Shown here: piece by piece, positions 1 through 10,835 of the stretch | Layout of the letters: every line of letters begins with the position of its first letter | Numbering within the stretch: the first letter of the stretch is position 1 | Assembly (NCBI GenBank): GCA_900074885.1 | Contig: FJUW01000023.1 | Span: forward strand, 1 to 64,000 | From: Rhynchosporium graminicola | Taxonomy: Eukaryota > Ascomycota > Leotiomycetes > Helotiales > Ploettnerulaceae | DNA length: 64,000 nt | Direction of reading: 5' to 3' | Program-made: the position numbers and the translations under genes | Notes under the pieces: generated by a model | Database searches by the model: none | Seen by the model: only the letters and a program-made list of their open reading frames with translations | What the model was told of the DNA's origin: nothing

Positions 1-610
1 AATTAAGATTAAGAGCTCCTTAAAAGTTCCTTTTTCAGCTTAATAGCTTAGTTTCTCCTCCTCTATTAACTATACTATCGCTATACGAGGTTTCTTAAGC
101 TTTAGCACTTCCTCTCTCTCCTCTCTCAGATCTCTATATATACGCTTTAGAATAGTAATAATTAAAGGCTTTACTAGTACTAGATCTTTCTATAGAGGTC
201 GAACTATACTCTAAGGAGTTAAGATAATACTAAAGTAAATCTGGAGTCTAAGTATCTTCTCCTTACCTTTAGCTCCCTAGTTTGAAACTCGTTTGATAAT
301 ATAGTCGAAATCAGCTGAATTACTAATATCTACCTCAGTCGGATTACTATTAGCTCTATACGTAGCGTACTAGTAAGTGTGATCTCTTCTTAGGCTAGAA
401 ATACCCCTTGAATTAATAGTATTATCTACTACCTCTCTAGTAGTCTCCTTAATCGATTAATAGGTATATCCCTCCTCTCCTAGCTTATTTGAAACACTAC
501 TAATTATACTACTAATACGCTCGCTATCTAGGTAGCATCGAATTTCTAACTCTACAACCTATATAATAATCTGCGGAAGCGAAGAAGAGAGTATAATCGA
601 TTCAGGTAGA
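1..610. repeat. RIP-decayed AT-rich DNA of unknown origin
   Basis: This stretch has no credible gene. TpA steps are very common while CpA and TpG are scarce and CpG persists, the pattern expected from RIP acting on a repeat. All frames are broken by stops. It lies just outside the target duplication of the outer LTR element, so it is older host DNA or another repeat; I cannot assign a family. Confidence 0.5.
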
Positions 611-615
611 GGTGG

Positions 616-817
616 TATGACAGCGCATGGTATACGTGGCAGATACGGGCCAGTATCGGTGCCTTAGGCATACCCTCCTTATATATATAGAAGGTGCAGA
701 CTTCTTCAGAGCTCTATATCTTTCTGTTTCCTTCGTACTAGACTATATAAGATCGCTCTTAGCCTCCCTACTTATTTATTCTTACTTATATACTGCTTTA
801 AGTCTTATATTATTATA
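616..817 (+). repeat. 5' LTR of outer element
   Basis: A 202-bp LTR that starts tatgacagcgcat and ends with a RIP-altered form of the cgttaca terminus. It is colinear with the three other LTR copies in the window without length change. A TATA-like tatatatag lies in the middle and could have been the promoter. Confidence 0.85.
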
Positions 818-1662
818 TTAAATAGAAAGATTAAGACTACTAAAGATAATATTAAATAATATCTCACTTAGAAAACTCGATTCGTACGTATAACTACTAG
901 GGAGCTCTTCGCTAAGTTATCTCTACTTACTTTAGATTTTCGGAATTATACGGAAATAGTTAGTACTATTAATTACGAATTCGATAGTTAGATTTTCAAA
1001 AGAGCTAAGATTCTAGAGATCTCTCAGATAGCTAGGAATTTGAATATAATTTAGCCTTAGAAGTACTAGTATTACTGCGAAGTTACCCTTAGATACTTCG
1101 AAACTCATTCCTTCGTACGTACGAAGTAAAATAGCAGACGAATTTTAGATAGAAACTTCCTTATAAGCTCTAATATTTATTATCCCTTTACTTAATTTTA
1201 ACCTTCCGAAAGCAGCTCTAATAGCGAAAAACCTTACTTTTAGGCTAGGACGAAGTAGCTTATTACCCTAGCGGAAATTATTAGAATTCGACTCGTAATC
1301 CTTATACTCTAGTATAATTTAGCTCCCCTTAGTAGAATCGACCTCTTTCTACTAGAACCTTTAATTTAATACTTTCTATATCTACTTAACGAAAATATCT
1401 AACTCTCCTTAATCTTTCGGCTTTTTCAGAATTCGATTTCGACTTTCGCTTCTTCTATAACTTTCAAGTATTCTATCACTTTCGCTTAGCCTTACTTACC
1501 TAATACTATGCCTCCTAAGAAAGCTTAGCTAGCTCCTACGGCTTCACCGGAATACCCTTATAGCCCCTCCGATTCTATACTTATTATAGAATTACTTCAA
1601 TCGATTGAAGACTATTAATTATAAACAGAATCGACTACTCGGGAGCTTTCTATTAGTATTAG

Positions 1663-1864
1663 TATGACGGCGCATAGTATACGTGGCAGATACGGGCCAG
1701 TATCAGTGCCTTAGGCATACTCTCCTTATATATATAGAAGGTGCAGACTCCTTTAGAGCTCTATATCTTTCTATTTCCTTTGTACTAGACTATATAAGAT
1801 CGCTCTTAGCTTCCCTACTTATTTATTCTTACTTATATACCGCCTTAAGTCTTATGTTATTATA
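1663..1864 (+). repeat. 5' LTR of inner element
   Basis: A 202-bp LTR starting tatgacggcgcatag, colinear with the other copies. The preceding five bases, attag, match the five bases after 3397. Confidence 0.85.
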
Positions 1865-2231
1865 TTAAATAGAAAGATTAAAACTACCGGGAATAGTATT
1901 AAATAATATCTTACTTAGAAAACTCGATTCGGACGTATAACTTCGATTATTAGGGAGCTCTTCACTGAGTTATCTCTACTTACCTTAGATTTTTATACTT
2001 CGGAATCATACGGAAATAGTTAGTACTACTAATTATAAATTCGATAGTTAGGTTTTTAAAAGAGCCGAGATTCCAGAGATCTCTCAGATAGCTAGGAATT
2101 TAAACGTAATTTAGCCTTAGAAGCACTAGTATTACTACGAAGTTACTCTCGGATACTTCGAAACTCGTTCTTTCGTACGTACGAAGTAAAATAGCAGACG
2201 AATTTTAGGTAGAAACTTCCTTATAAGCCTT

Positions 2232-2601
2232 AATATTTATTAAACCCTTACCTGACTTTAACCTTCCGAAAGTAGCTCTAATAGCGAAAAACCTTACTTT
2301 TAAGCTAAGATAAAGTAACTTATTACTCTAGCGGAAATTACCGGAATCTGACTTATAACTCCTATACCCCGGTATAATTTATCCCCCTCAGTAGAATCGA
2401 CCTCTTTCTACTAGAAAATATTTATTATCCCTTTACCTAACTTTAACCTTCCGAAAGTAGTTCTAATAGCGAAAAACCTTACTTTTAGGCTAGGACGAAA
2501 TAGCTTATTACCCTAGCGGAAATTACCGGAATCCGACTTATAACTCTTATACCCCGGTATAATTTATACCACTTAGTAGAATCGACCTCTCTCTACTAGA
2601 A
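2232..2601 (+). repeat. 185-bp tandem duplication in inner element leader
   Basis: Two adjacent units with period 185 (about 2232-2416 and 2417-2601) share the run from aatatttatta to the cctctnnctactagaa end, with scattered transitions. The outer element has one copy at about 1166-1350, so the duplication is private to the inner copy and older than at least part of the RIP. Confidence 0.8.
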
Positions 2602-2751
2602 CTTTTAATTTAATACTTTCTATATCTACTTAATAAAGATATCTAACTCTCCTTAATCTTTTAGCTTCTTTAGAATTCGATTTTGACTTTCGCTTCTTCT
2701 ATAACTTTCAAGTGTTCTATCACTTTCGCTTAGCCTCGCTTACCTAATACT

Positions 2752-3056
2752 ATGCCTCCTAAGAAGGCTGAGCTAGCTCCTACGGCTTCACTAGTAAACC
2801 CTAGACCTTCGGTAAACTCGATACTTTAATTACCGAAAGGACCTACCCTTAAACGCTCTTCAATTAATAATTTACGGACCTCTAGTAAGTCGCAATTAAC
2901 TGAAAGTATCGATAGTCTTAATATAGAGATCAACCCGTCTTTCAGCTAATAGTATACTTCTATTTAAGACCGACTAGAAGTCAATTCAGACCGATATCCG
3001 ATTACGCGTGCCCGCAAGGCGCTAGTTTAGAGCTCTACTTCTGGCCTTATAAGAGA
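2752..3056 (+). pseudogene. gag remnant of inner element (truncated)
   Basis: An ATG at 2752 opens with codons for MPPKKAELAPTAS, and the same start appears, mutated to a stop at the seventh codon, at 1508 in the outer element. The frame then degrades through stops. The segment 2798-3056 matches 3450-3715 of the outer element. The C-terminal part with the zinc knuckle is deleted. The gag assignment rests on the outer copy; the N-terminal sequence alone is not diagnostic. Confidence 0.6.
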
Positions 3057-3195
3057 AGGAGTGATTTGCGTCTTACGCTTTAGATTAATAATTACTTAGA
3101 TTTTATTTAGAATTCGACTAGATTTAACTCTCTTTTCTTTCGTTTCTTATTACCTTAAAGGCTCGAGGGCGAGCTTTTATCTTGGAAGGGGGTAA

Positions 3196-3397
3196 TATAA
3201 TAGCGTATAGTATACGTAGCAGATACGGGCCAGTATCGGTGCCTTAGGTATACCCTCCTTATATATATAGAAGGTGCAGACTCCTTTAGAGCTCTGTATC
3301 TTTCTGTTTCCTTCGTACTAGACTATATAAGATCGCTCTTAGCCTCCCTACTTGTTTATTCTTGCTTATATACCGCCTTAAGTCTTGTGTCGTTATA
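3196..3397 (+). repeat. 3' LTR of inner element
   Basis: A 202-bp LTR preceded by the purine-rich tract ggaagggggtaa and followed by the target duplication attag. Its start reads tataatagcg where the inner 5' LTR has tatgacggcg, three transitions of the RIP kind. Confidence 0.85.
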
Positions 3398-3402
3398 ATT
3401 AG

Positions 3403-4200
3403 TCGCATCGAATAGATATTTACCGAGTTTTTATGTACTTAGGTATAATCGATAAACCTTAGACCTTTAGTAAACTCGGTATTATAATTACTAATAGAAC
3501 CTACCCTTAAACGCTCTTTAATTAATAATTTATAGACCTCTAGTAAGTCGTAACTAACTAAAAGTATTAATAATCTTAATATAGGGATTAACTTATCTTT
3601 CAGCTAATAGTGTACTTCTATTTAGGACTGACTAGAAGTTAATTCAGACTAATACCCGACTACGCGTACTTATAAAGCGCTAGTCTAGAGCTCTACTTCT
3701 AGCCTTATAAGAGGTTACTTAGAACTATAGTATCTCTCGGAAATTACGCCTTTCTCTTCTACTAAAGAGATAATTTCAGTACTCGCTTCTTACTACTTTT
3801 CCGGACTCGAAACGGAGTAGTATTAGACCGAATTTCATAAGCTTTTAATAAAAAAGGAGTCCTTTTTATAATTCCGTATAAAGTTCCAAAGCTCGGCAAT
3901 TCTCGGAGGTATAGCTAAATCAGAGTAGTACTTTTACTTCTAGCCGAAGCTTACTATACGGCTACGTATAGCTGCCGCTCTAATTAAGTACTCTTAGAAG
4001 ACTGATTATTTAGCTATAGTCTCTTCTCTTACGGCACTCGATTTGGAACTCTCTCGACTACCTTTAATACCTCGAGCTACTCTAGCTCTACCGATAGTTA
4101 GTACGTCTTCTGAGCCCTTAATACCTATCGAGGAAGTATAGTATTATTATTATAAGAAGCATAGTTACTATAAGAGCGATTATCCGATATTAAAGACGAA
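3403..4200 (+). pseudogene. gag remnant of outer element with mutated zinc knuckle
   Basis: This is the main part of the outer gag after the inner insertion; its start codon is at 1508. At 4142-4183 the spacing of a CCHC knuckle (C-x2-C-x4-H-x4-C) is preserved, but all four ligand codons now encode tyrosine (tat, tat, tac, tat), and the usual glycine before the histidine is serine (agt). Each is one C-to-T or G-to-A step from the expected codon. A stop (tag) lies just before, at 4139-4141. The basic Y/K/H-rich context agrees with a Gag nucleocapsid. There is no sign of pol downstream. Confidence 0.7.
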
Positions 4201-4343
4201 GAAGGAGTAATTTACGTCTTACGCTTTAGATTAATAATTACTTAGATTTTATTTAGAATTCGACTTAATTTAATTATCTTTTCTTTCGTTTTTTATTTAC
4301 CTTTAAAGGCTCGAGGGCGAGCCTTTATCTTAGAAGAGGGTAA

Positions 4344-4545
4344 TATAATAGCGCATAGTATACGTGGCAAATACGGGCCAGTATCGGTACCTTAGGTATA
4401 TCCTCCTTATATATATAGAAGATGCAGACTTCTTTAGAGCTCTATATCTTTCTGTTTCCTTCGTACTAGACTATATAAGATCGCTCTTAGCCTCCCTACT
4501 TATTTATTCTTGCTTGTATACCGCCTTGAGTCTTGTGTCGTTACA
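4344..4545 (+). repeat. 3' LTR of outer element
   Basis: A 202-bp LTR with the least altered 3' terminus of the four copies (gtcgttaca), followed by the target duplication ggtgg at 4546-4550. Confidence 0.85.
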
Positions 4546-4550
4546 GGTGG

Positions 4551-5114
4551 AGGCGTCGATTAGCTTGCTATAGCTAGTACTAGTACTAGTACTAGTACTG
4601 TAGCTAGTACTATAGCTGGTACTGTAGCTGCAACTGAGTCTATAGTAGGCTCAGTAGACTTAGTTGCAGTACTCTTAGTATTAATTTTCAGGGTTATTTT
4701 AGCTAGTTATACTAGCGCAGAAAGTAGTCGAGTACGTAGTTTAGTCGATTTACGTCCTTTTAGAGCTTTTATACTAATCTTAGAAGCAGACTTAGAAGGC
4801 ATAGCCGCAGACTGAATATATACTCTATAGATCAAGAGCTTCAAAAAGAAGTAGTTTAGAAGTAAATCAGTATAGTATTTATAGAGCTTCAGTAGTTTCT
4901 AGTTCTAATAATTATAGCATATCAATATTTAGTGGGGTTCACACTAAAAGGCGGTGTACCGGCGTTATTTACTGAAGAATCACGCTAAACCGAAGAATCA
5001 CTGTAAGAGCTGCTATCGCGCTGTACATTTGAAGATCCCGGCCACCGTAGGGAATTTCGAAAGTCCATCATACATTATTCCAGTCCAATTGTATTATTTG
5101 TCATCCAGCAAACA
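4551..5114. other. Host DNA disrupted by the LTR element; hairpin and minus-strand ORF remnant
   Basis: Immediately right of the outer element lies a CTAGTA-type simple repeat (about 4565-4600) and an imperfect inverted repeat at 4628-4669 (15-bp arms, one mismatch). On the minus strand an ATG at 4802 opens a lysine/serine/threonine-rich frame that runs, with an internal stop, toward the insertion point at 4546. This suggests the retroelement landed in an older coding-like sequence that has also suffered RIP. From about 4920 base composition becomes normal and the region probably holds the IF-2 promoter. Confidence 0.4.
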
Positions 5115-8100
5115 ATGAGGGGCCGCTCTTTAATAAAGGTAAATAATTCTAAAAATCTTGATGTATGAGATGCTAATCGTATACAGGACCCAGCTAACCC
5201 CTCTTTGTGTGCCTTTTGCGCTCACAGACTGGGTCAAGCTCGAAGACCTTCCCATGTTCAACGCAGATTTCTCCAATCCTCTCGACCGGTAAACAAGCCT
5301 CCAGCAGAAGCAGCTGCTGCGCGAGAAGAAAATGGAAATCAAGTACCACAGCCATCATGGGGTAAGCCTGCTGGTGGACTAGGACCAACTGCGAGCTGGG
5401 GGAGATCTGGTGTTGGAGCAGGAATTCCTCCGGCAGGACCTAGTTGGGGAAGAGCTGGAGGATGTGGAACACCTGGTGTAGGATCCAATTCGATTCCAAA
5501 ATCTGTGCCTGTGCGAGAGAAAGGCTCGGAAATCTCAAGTTCGGTGGCAAGTGGAGGAAGTGCGCCACAGGAGCAACACATCCAGAGCAAATTCACACCA
5601 TCTGAACAGCTCCATGCTAGAACAAAACCCAGCACCGTTGCATCTGCTCCTACTCAGCCTCGACCTTCAAACACGGTGCCTATCAGACCGAATGATGAGA
5701 CCGATGACCTCGAACCGCATGAGAGGCGGGCGCGGGAGATGATTTCTGCGAGAGACGCAAAATCTCAGCAAAGGCCAGTCACTCAAGTCAGAGGAGATGG
5801 ACCAGAAAGTAATCGTGCGGGAAGACTGTTACCACGAACAGAGTCAGAGAGAATACAAGCAGCGCAAAGGGAGATCACAAGGAGGAAAGCCATGGAATCT
5901 TCCGAAGCCAATCGATCGCATTACGAAGGTGTTGGACAAGGGACGGCGAGCATGAAACTAAGGCACACAATGGGCGACACGAATTGGAGTGGCATACGAT
6001 CTTCTGAAGATGTCAAGTCGAAGTGGAGCCACTTGAGAATGCAATCGGAGTCTGCTGCTGCGGCACGGGCTGTCGAGGAAGATAGGCAGCGTCCGCGAAG
6101 TACAAATTTTGCCCAAGAAAGAGCACAGAGGGAAGAGGAAGCGAGTCAGGGGAGATATACGCCACTTTCTTCAAGACACCAGAACCAGAGGGAAGAAGGA
6201 GCAAGATATGGAAGATACGCGCAATCGGCTTCGAGGCCTCAGGACACGAGAGAGGACGAAGCGAGATACGGGAGACGGCAAGATGGAGAAATTCCTGGGA
6301 GAGCTTCTTATGGGCTGGCTCGCGATAGATATACAGGGCGACAAGTGGATTCATCTGCCTACATGGAAGGATCTGCTGTGCTTCAAGAAGTCAACAGACA
6401 AAGAGATCCTAGCCACCAGCCAGATCCCAATCAAAAAGTCAGCTTCAGGCCAATGGCTGCGATTGTGGAGCAACATGTCACTCCAGGATACCTTAACAAT
6501 TCCGGATATGTCGCCAACGATCACGAGAAGAAGATGATCGAGACGTTTGAAGATGAAGAGGGAGATAACAAACCAAAATCAGGGAGGGAAAAGAAGAAAA
6601 AGGCACGGAAAGGGCAATCTTCTGAGACGAGTTACGACATGGCAACAAAGGGCAAGGTAAGAGATAAGGCCAAGAGACGTGAGCAGTTTACCACGTATGA
6701 TGACGAGGCAGATCTCGGTGCTGCTATTACACTAGCAGAAGAGAAAGCACAGCGAAAGCGTGAGAGAGCCGAGAAAAGAGCTGCAAAAGCTGCTGCTCCA
6801 ACTCCGATTTTGCTACCAGAGTATATCAGTGTGTCGAATTTGGCTGTGGCTTTGAAAGTCAGGGTCGAGGACTTCGTGTACAGGCTGCAAGAATTGGGCT
6901 TTGAGGAAACGGGCTCTGATCACATCATGAATGCTGAAAATGCCGGGCTCATTGCTCAGGAATACAACTACGAGCCAATCATCAATAGAGGAGATGCGGA
7001 CGATTTGAAGGCGAGAGAGCCAGCTGCCGATCCATCATTACTTCCACAAAGACCACCTGTAGTAACAATTATGGGTCATGTAGACCACGGAAAAACGACC
7101 TTGCTGGATTATCTGCGAAAATCATCTGTTGCTGCTACGGAACATGGTGGTATCACACAGCACATCGGAGCTTTCTCGGTTCCTATGCCTTCTGGGAAGG
7201 TCATCACCTTCTTGGATACGCCTGGTCATGCTGCTTTCTTGAGTATGCGTCAGAGAGGTGCAAATGTTACCGATATTGTGATCTTAGTTGTAGCAGCCGA
7301 TGACAGTGTCAAACCTCAAACTATCGAAGCTATTAACCACGCCAAGGCTGCCAAGGTTCCGATAATCGTCGCTATCAACAAAATTGACAAGGAGGATTCC
7401 AACATCGATCGTGTCAAGCAGGATCTTGCTCGTCATGGTGTTGATGTCGAAGATTATGGTGGTGATACTCAGGTTGTATGTGTCAGTGGTAAGACTGGTC
7501 AGGGTATGGGAGAATTGGAGGAAGCTGCTGTTACTTTGTCCGAAATCCTTGATATGCGAGCAGAGAAGGATGGTCAAGCAGAAGGTTGGGTTTTGGAAGC
7601 AAGTATCAAGCCGATGGGCAAAGTTGCTACAGTGCTTGTCCGAAGGGGTACGATGCGACCAGGAGACTTCATCGTTGCAGGTAAGACTTGGGCGAGGATT
7701 CGTTGTCTCCGAAACGAGGCAGGTGTTGAGATTAAGGAAGCTGCGCCTGGAACGCCGGTTGAAATAGATGGCTGGAGAGAGCAGCCACTTGCCGGTGATG
7801 AGGTTTTACAAGCTTCTGACGAAGCCAAGGCTAAGACTGTCGTGGAATATAGACTTGAAAAGGAGGAACGTGACAAGATGGCTGAAGATATGGAGGCCAT
7901 CAATGAGAATCGTAAAGTTGAGCAAGAGAAGCGTGAGCGCGAGAAGGTAGAAGCTGCTGCTCTCGAGGCTGCGATTCAAGCCCAGGAAGAAGCTCCAGAG
8001 ACTTTGAAAGACGAAAAGCCGACTGGACCCAAGCAAGTCTACTTCATCATCAAAGGAGATGTTAGTGGATCTGTCGAGGCCGTCATTGACCAGATTTCTA

Positions 8101-8699
8101 TACTTGGTAATAAGGAAGTCCAACCACATATTCTCCGATATGGTGTTGGTCAACTTTCCGAGTTCGATATCGAGCATGCTGCTAGTGCGAAGGGTCTTTT
8201 GATCAACTTCAATACGGCTGTTGATCCTCATATCGCGAGTTTGGCTGAGAAGGCGAAGGTCACTATTCTCAATCACAATATTATCTACCGGTTGGTAGAC
8301 GATATTAAGGCTGAAATGAGCAAACATCTTCCGCCATTGATTACGCAACGTGTCTTGGGAGAAGCTGAGATTGCTCAAATATTCGAAATCAATGTCAAGG
8401 GACGCCAGTATAAGTCTGTCGCTGGATGTAAAGTTAGGAATGGTACAATTGCCAAGCTCGCAAAAGTCAGGGTGATGAGGAAGGGGGAGAAGGTTTATGA
8501 TGGTATGTTTTCCCGATGTGGCTCATGAATTCTGCTGACGTGTTTAGGCACACTTGCATCCTTGAAGAACGTCAAGAAAGAAGCCCAAGAGATGAAGAAA
8601 GGTAGTGAATGTGGAATGGGCTTCAATAATTGGTCTGATTTCAAAGTAGGAGATCAGATCCAGTCCTACGAGGAGAAGGAGGAGAAGAGATACCTGTAA
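5115..8699 (+). CDS. Mitochondrial translation initiation factor IF-2
   Basis: This GTPase brings formyl-methionyl initiator tRNA to the mitochondrial small ribosomal subunit. I join three exons (5115-5138, 5187-8502, 8548-8699) into 1,163 residues. The first is only 8 codons and its 48-nt intron has a good branch site; the ATG at 5115 was chosen because no in-frame ATG lies near the N-terminus downstream. Residues 1 to about 60 are basic and Ser/Arg-rich, as in a mitochondrial presequence. A long low-complexity basic region follows, then an IF-2 N domain (about 555-610). The GTPase domain has GHVDHGKT at 638-645, DTPGH at 685-689 and NKID at 739-742, followed by beta-barrel and IF-2 domain III regions. 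The last exon ends in the conserved segment with CGMGFNNWSDFKVGD. It is longer than bacterial IF-2 because of the linker. Family assignment is secure; the exact start is less so. Confidence 0.93.
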
Positions 8700-8962
8700 A
8701 TATGTATATGTAGATGGAGGTGCATGGTTATGGCGTTCTTGCATGTAATCTAGAGCTGTACAGTGTATGGATTCATCACCACTCTGATCTCGAATATTAG
8801 GTCAATTCCAAGAGGTGAGCTTTCCACGTGATCACGTCTTTGTGAAGACATTGGGTTGAGTATATCTTTCTTCCACTTCCGCAATTAAAGCATTCAAATT
8901 CTCACCTCCGCAACTAAAGCATTCAAATCCTCACTTCATCATATACAAACCGAGCAAGTTCA

Positions 8963-10070
8963 ATGGCAGAAACACCACCCCTCCACATCGTCCGCCTCGA
9001 CGGAATAATTACCCCCGACCCGATCTTCAGCCCCTCATTCCCACACACCTATACCTCGTACCCCTTAGTCCCCTTCTCCTCCCCTTCCATAATCACTTGT
9101 CTCACAACTCCCAAACCCGCCAACGTCGCCATCACAACCCGCGTCCCCATTACCGAAGAAACACTACAAGCATGTCCGGCTTTGAACCTGATCGCCGTGT
9201 TAGCGATCGGCACCGACATGATCGATCTCGCGGCGTGTAACGGCATGATGTCACTGTGTGTAACGTGCCGGCGGCGAGTAACGAGAGTGTGGCTGAACAT
9301 GCCATTGCGCTTTTCTTTGCGGCTAGGAGGAAAGTCGTGAGGATGCATGGTTTGACTGTCAATGGCAATGAGTGGGGAAAGACCGGGACCTTGAAAGATG
9401 AGTTTGGAGAGTTGCCGGGCACGTGCAGGGAGGAGATTGTTGCGATTGTTGGCGCTGGTGAACTTGGTGAGTTGATGTCCGGAGGTTCTGGGTGATTTTA
9501 ATCTGAGTCGAGATACTAAGATGTTATCATGAGAGTTTGAAGCGACGCTAATGAAACTCAGGGAATAGAGTTGCGAGTATATGTCGAGCTCTAGGCTCAA
9601 AAGTCCATTTCGCCGAACGCAAGCACAGTGACACGGTCAGACAAGGTCGTATCTCCTTTGTGGAATGTCTTCAGACCAGCACGACTATCTTCCTGACACT
9701 CCCACTCTCGCCAGAATCACTGAACTTGATCTCGACACCCGAGTTCGCTCTCATGCGAGAAGACGCTATACTCATCAATGTTGCACGAGGTGGTATTGTG
9801 GATGAGGCTGCTCTGGTGCAGGCACTGGAGGATAAGAAGATCCATGCGGCAGCTACGGATGTTTTCGTTGAAGAGCTGGCGATGATGGAGAATGTGCTTG
9901 TTAGATTGGCGAATCGTTGGAGGGAGGAAGGGAGTCCGTTCGATGGGAGGTTGATTCTGAGTCCGCATATTGCTTGGTGGGCGAGGAGCAGTATAGAGAA
10001 ATTGGGAAGCACGGTGGGGCAGAATATCGAGGCGTGGGCGAGGGGTCAGCCGAGCAATATTGTTGCGTGA
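8963..10070 (+). pseudogene. D-isomer 2-hydroxyacid dehydrogenase with one-base frameshift
   Basis: These enzymes reduce 2-keto acids to D-2-hydroxy acids with NAD(P)H. The protein would be about 336 residues. Exon 1 starts at the ATG at 8963; exon 2 starts at 9562 after a 95-nt intron (9467-9561, acceptor actcag). The nucleotide-binding loop GAGELGNR is split by the intron. The catalytic Arg (NVARGGIVDE), the acidic residue region (DVFVEE) and the catalytic His (LSPHIAW) are all visible. At about 9239 the frame must shift by one base: the frame ending in IDLAAC continues as RHDVTVCNVPAASNESVAEHA only if one base is missing after tgtaa. No intron with usable splice sites fits there. It is either a recent loss-of-function allele or a sequence error; the rest is intact, which favours a young lesion or an error. 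Confidence 0.8.
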
Positions 10071-10835
10071 GATAGTGTTCATAGTGATTTAGAGAATTTT
10101 CTTTCTGTCATTTCGTAGATAGCTTAGACAATACTAAGTACCTTCGTACTGACTTGACTGTTTCTTGGCATTAAGCGAGTGAACTCAAGTACTTGAAGTA
10201 CCTGAACTTCACTTCGGAAGTTCACGTTTGAACACACAGCACTGACTTTTACCGTTCAACTAACGCTGCATTTGTGGTGCATGTCTATTGCTTAGTTCCC
10301 TCATTCCAATTAATCAATAATGCGAATCATGCTTTGGAGTTCCGGAGATGCGTCCGGCTACTGTATCGAGCTTGAGTTAGCCCGCACCTAAAATTCGACG
10401 CCATCATCTCCACGACATAACCACCGCAAATGAAGGTTTGCGACGATGCAATAGCATCCATCAATTCTTCTGCCCACCTGCTCAATATTTTGAAGGTGGT
10501 AGGGGAGCTGAATATGCCAAATGACGAAGGAGGCTCGTCCATATGAAAAAGAGCTTCTTCCTCATTTCCCTTAGGCGATAGTGGAAGTAAGCGATACTTC
10601 AAGATGGTAGGCGAGTCCCACGCTCTACCTTGTCTTCTCTTGCGAATTCATGCACTCTAGCTTGACAAAGGCGATAGGCTGGTAAGAATAAGCTTGCTGC
10701 AGATGTAGGCTCTTCCGAAAAACAACCCCAGTCTACAGTAAATACATGATTTGTTTCTGTATCAAACAAACGTCTCTGGTCTAGACTATATCTGATACGG
10801 GAGCTTTTCCCAGCTCGTGTTACAGCATAGATCAA
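10071..10835. other. Intergenic region between converging genes
   Basis: Two short open frames on the minus strand (10599-10835 and 10327-10602) are offset by one base and match no family I recognise; the second has no ATG start. They directly follow the stop of the minus-strand glycosidase, so they may be its 3' UTR. The first half probably carries the 3' UTR of the dehydrogenase, with repeated aagtac motifs around 10135-10205. Confidence 0.35.

Larger units (their letters stand above)
1663..3397 (+). mobile_element. Inner LTR element inserted in the outer one
   Basis: A second copy of the same family sits inside the gag region of the outer element. Its LTRs are 1663-1864 and 3196-3397, and it is flanked by the 5-bp duplication attag at 1658-1662 and 3398-3402. 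Relative to the outer element it has lost roughly 490 bp of gag, including the zinc knuckle: homology runs to about 3056 and resumes at the equivalent of about 4203. It has also gained a 185-bp tandem duplication in its leader at 2232-2601. It is therefore a deletion derivative of an already gag-only element. RIP-type transitions separate it from the outer copy throughout. Confidence 0.85.
616..4545 (+). mobile_element. Outer gag-only LTR retroelement, RIP-mutated, non-autonomous
   Basis: The element is bounded by two 202-bp LTRs (616-817 and 4344-4545) and by a perfect 5-bp target duplication, ggtgg, at 611-615 and 4546-4550. A purine-rich tract (gaagagggtaa) directly precedes the 3' LTR. 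Once the inner element at 1663-3397 is removed, the internal region is only about 1.8 kb. It holds a leader and one gag-like frame ending in a mutated zinc knuckle at 4142-4183, followed by a short untranslated stretch. No protease, reverse transcriptase, RNase H or integrase is recognisable, so it would have needed enzymes in trans. Differences between copies are nearly all C/T or G/A transitions. The element is dead: the gag frame carries many stops. The Ty3/Gypsy type is inferred from the knuckle and the tract next to the LTR, not shown by a polymerase. Confidence 0.85.

Noticed and set aside
627..4573. Short open frames of about 60-70 residues repeated four times in the left block
   Set aside because: They all lie inside the 202-bp LTR copies and are by-products of the same sequence, not genes.
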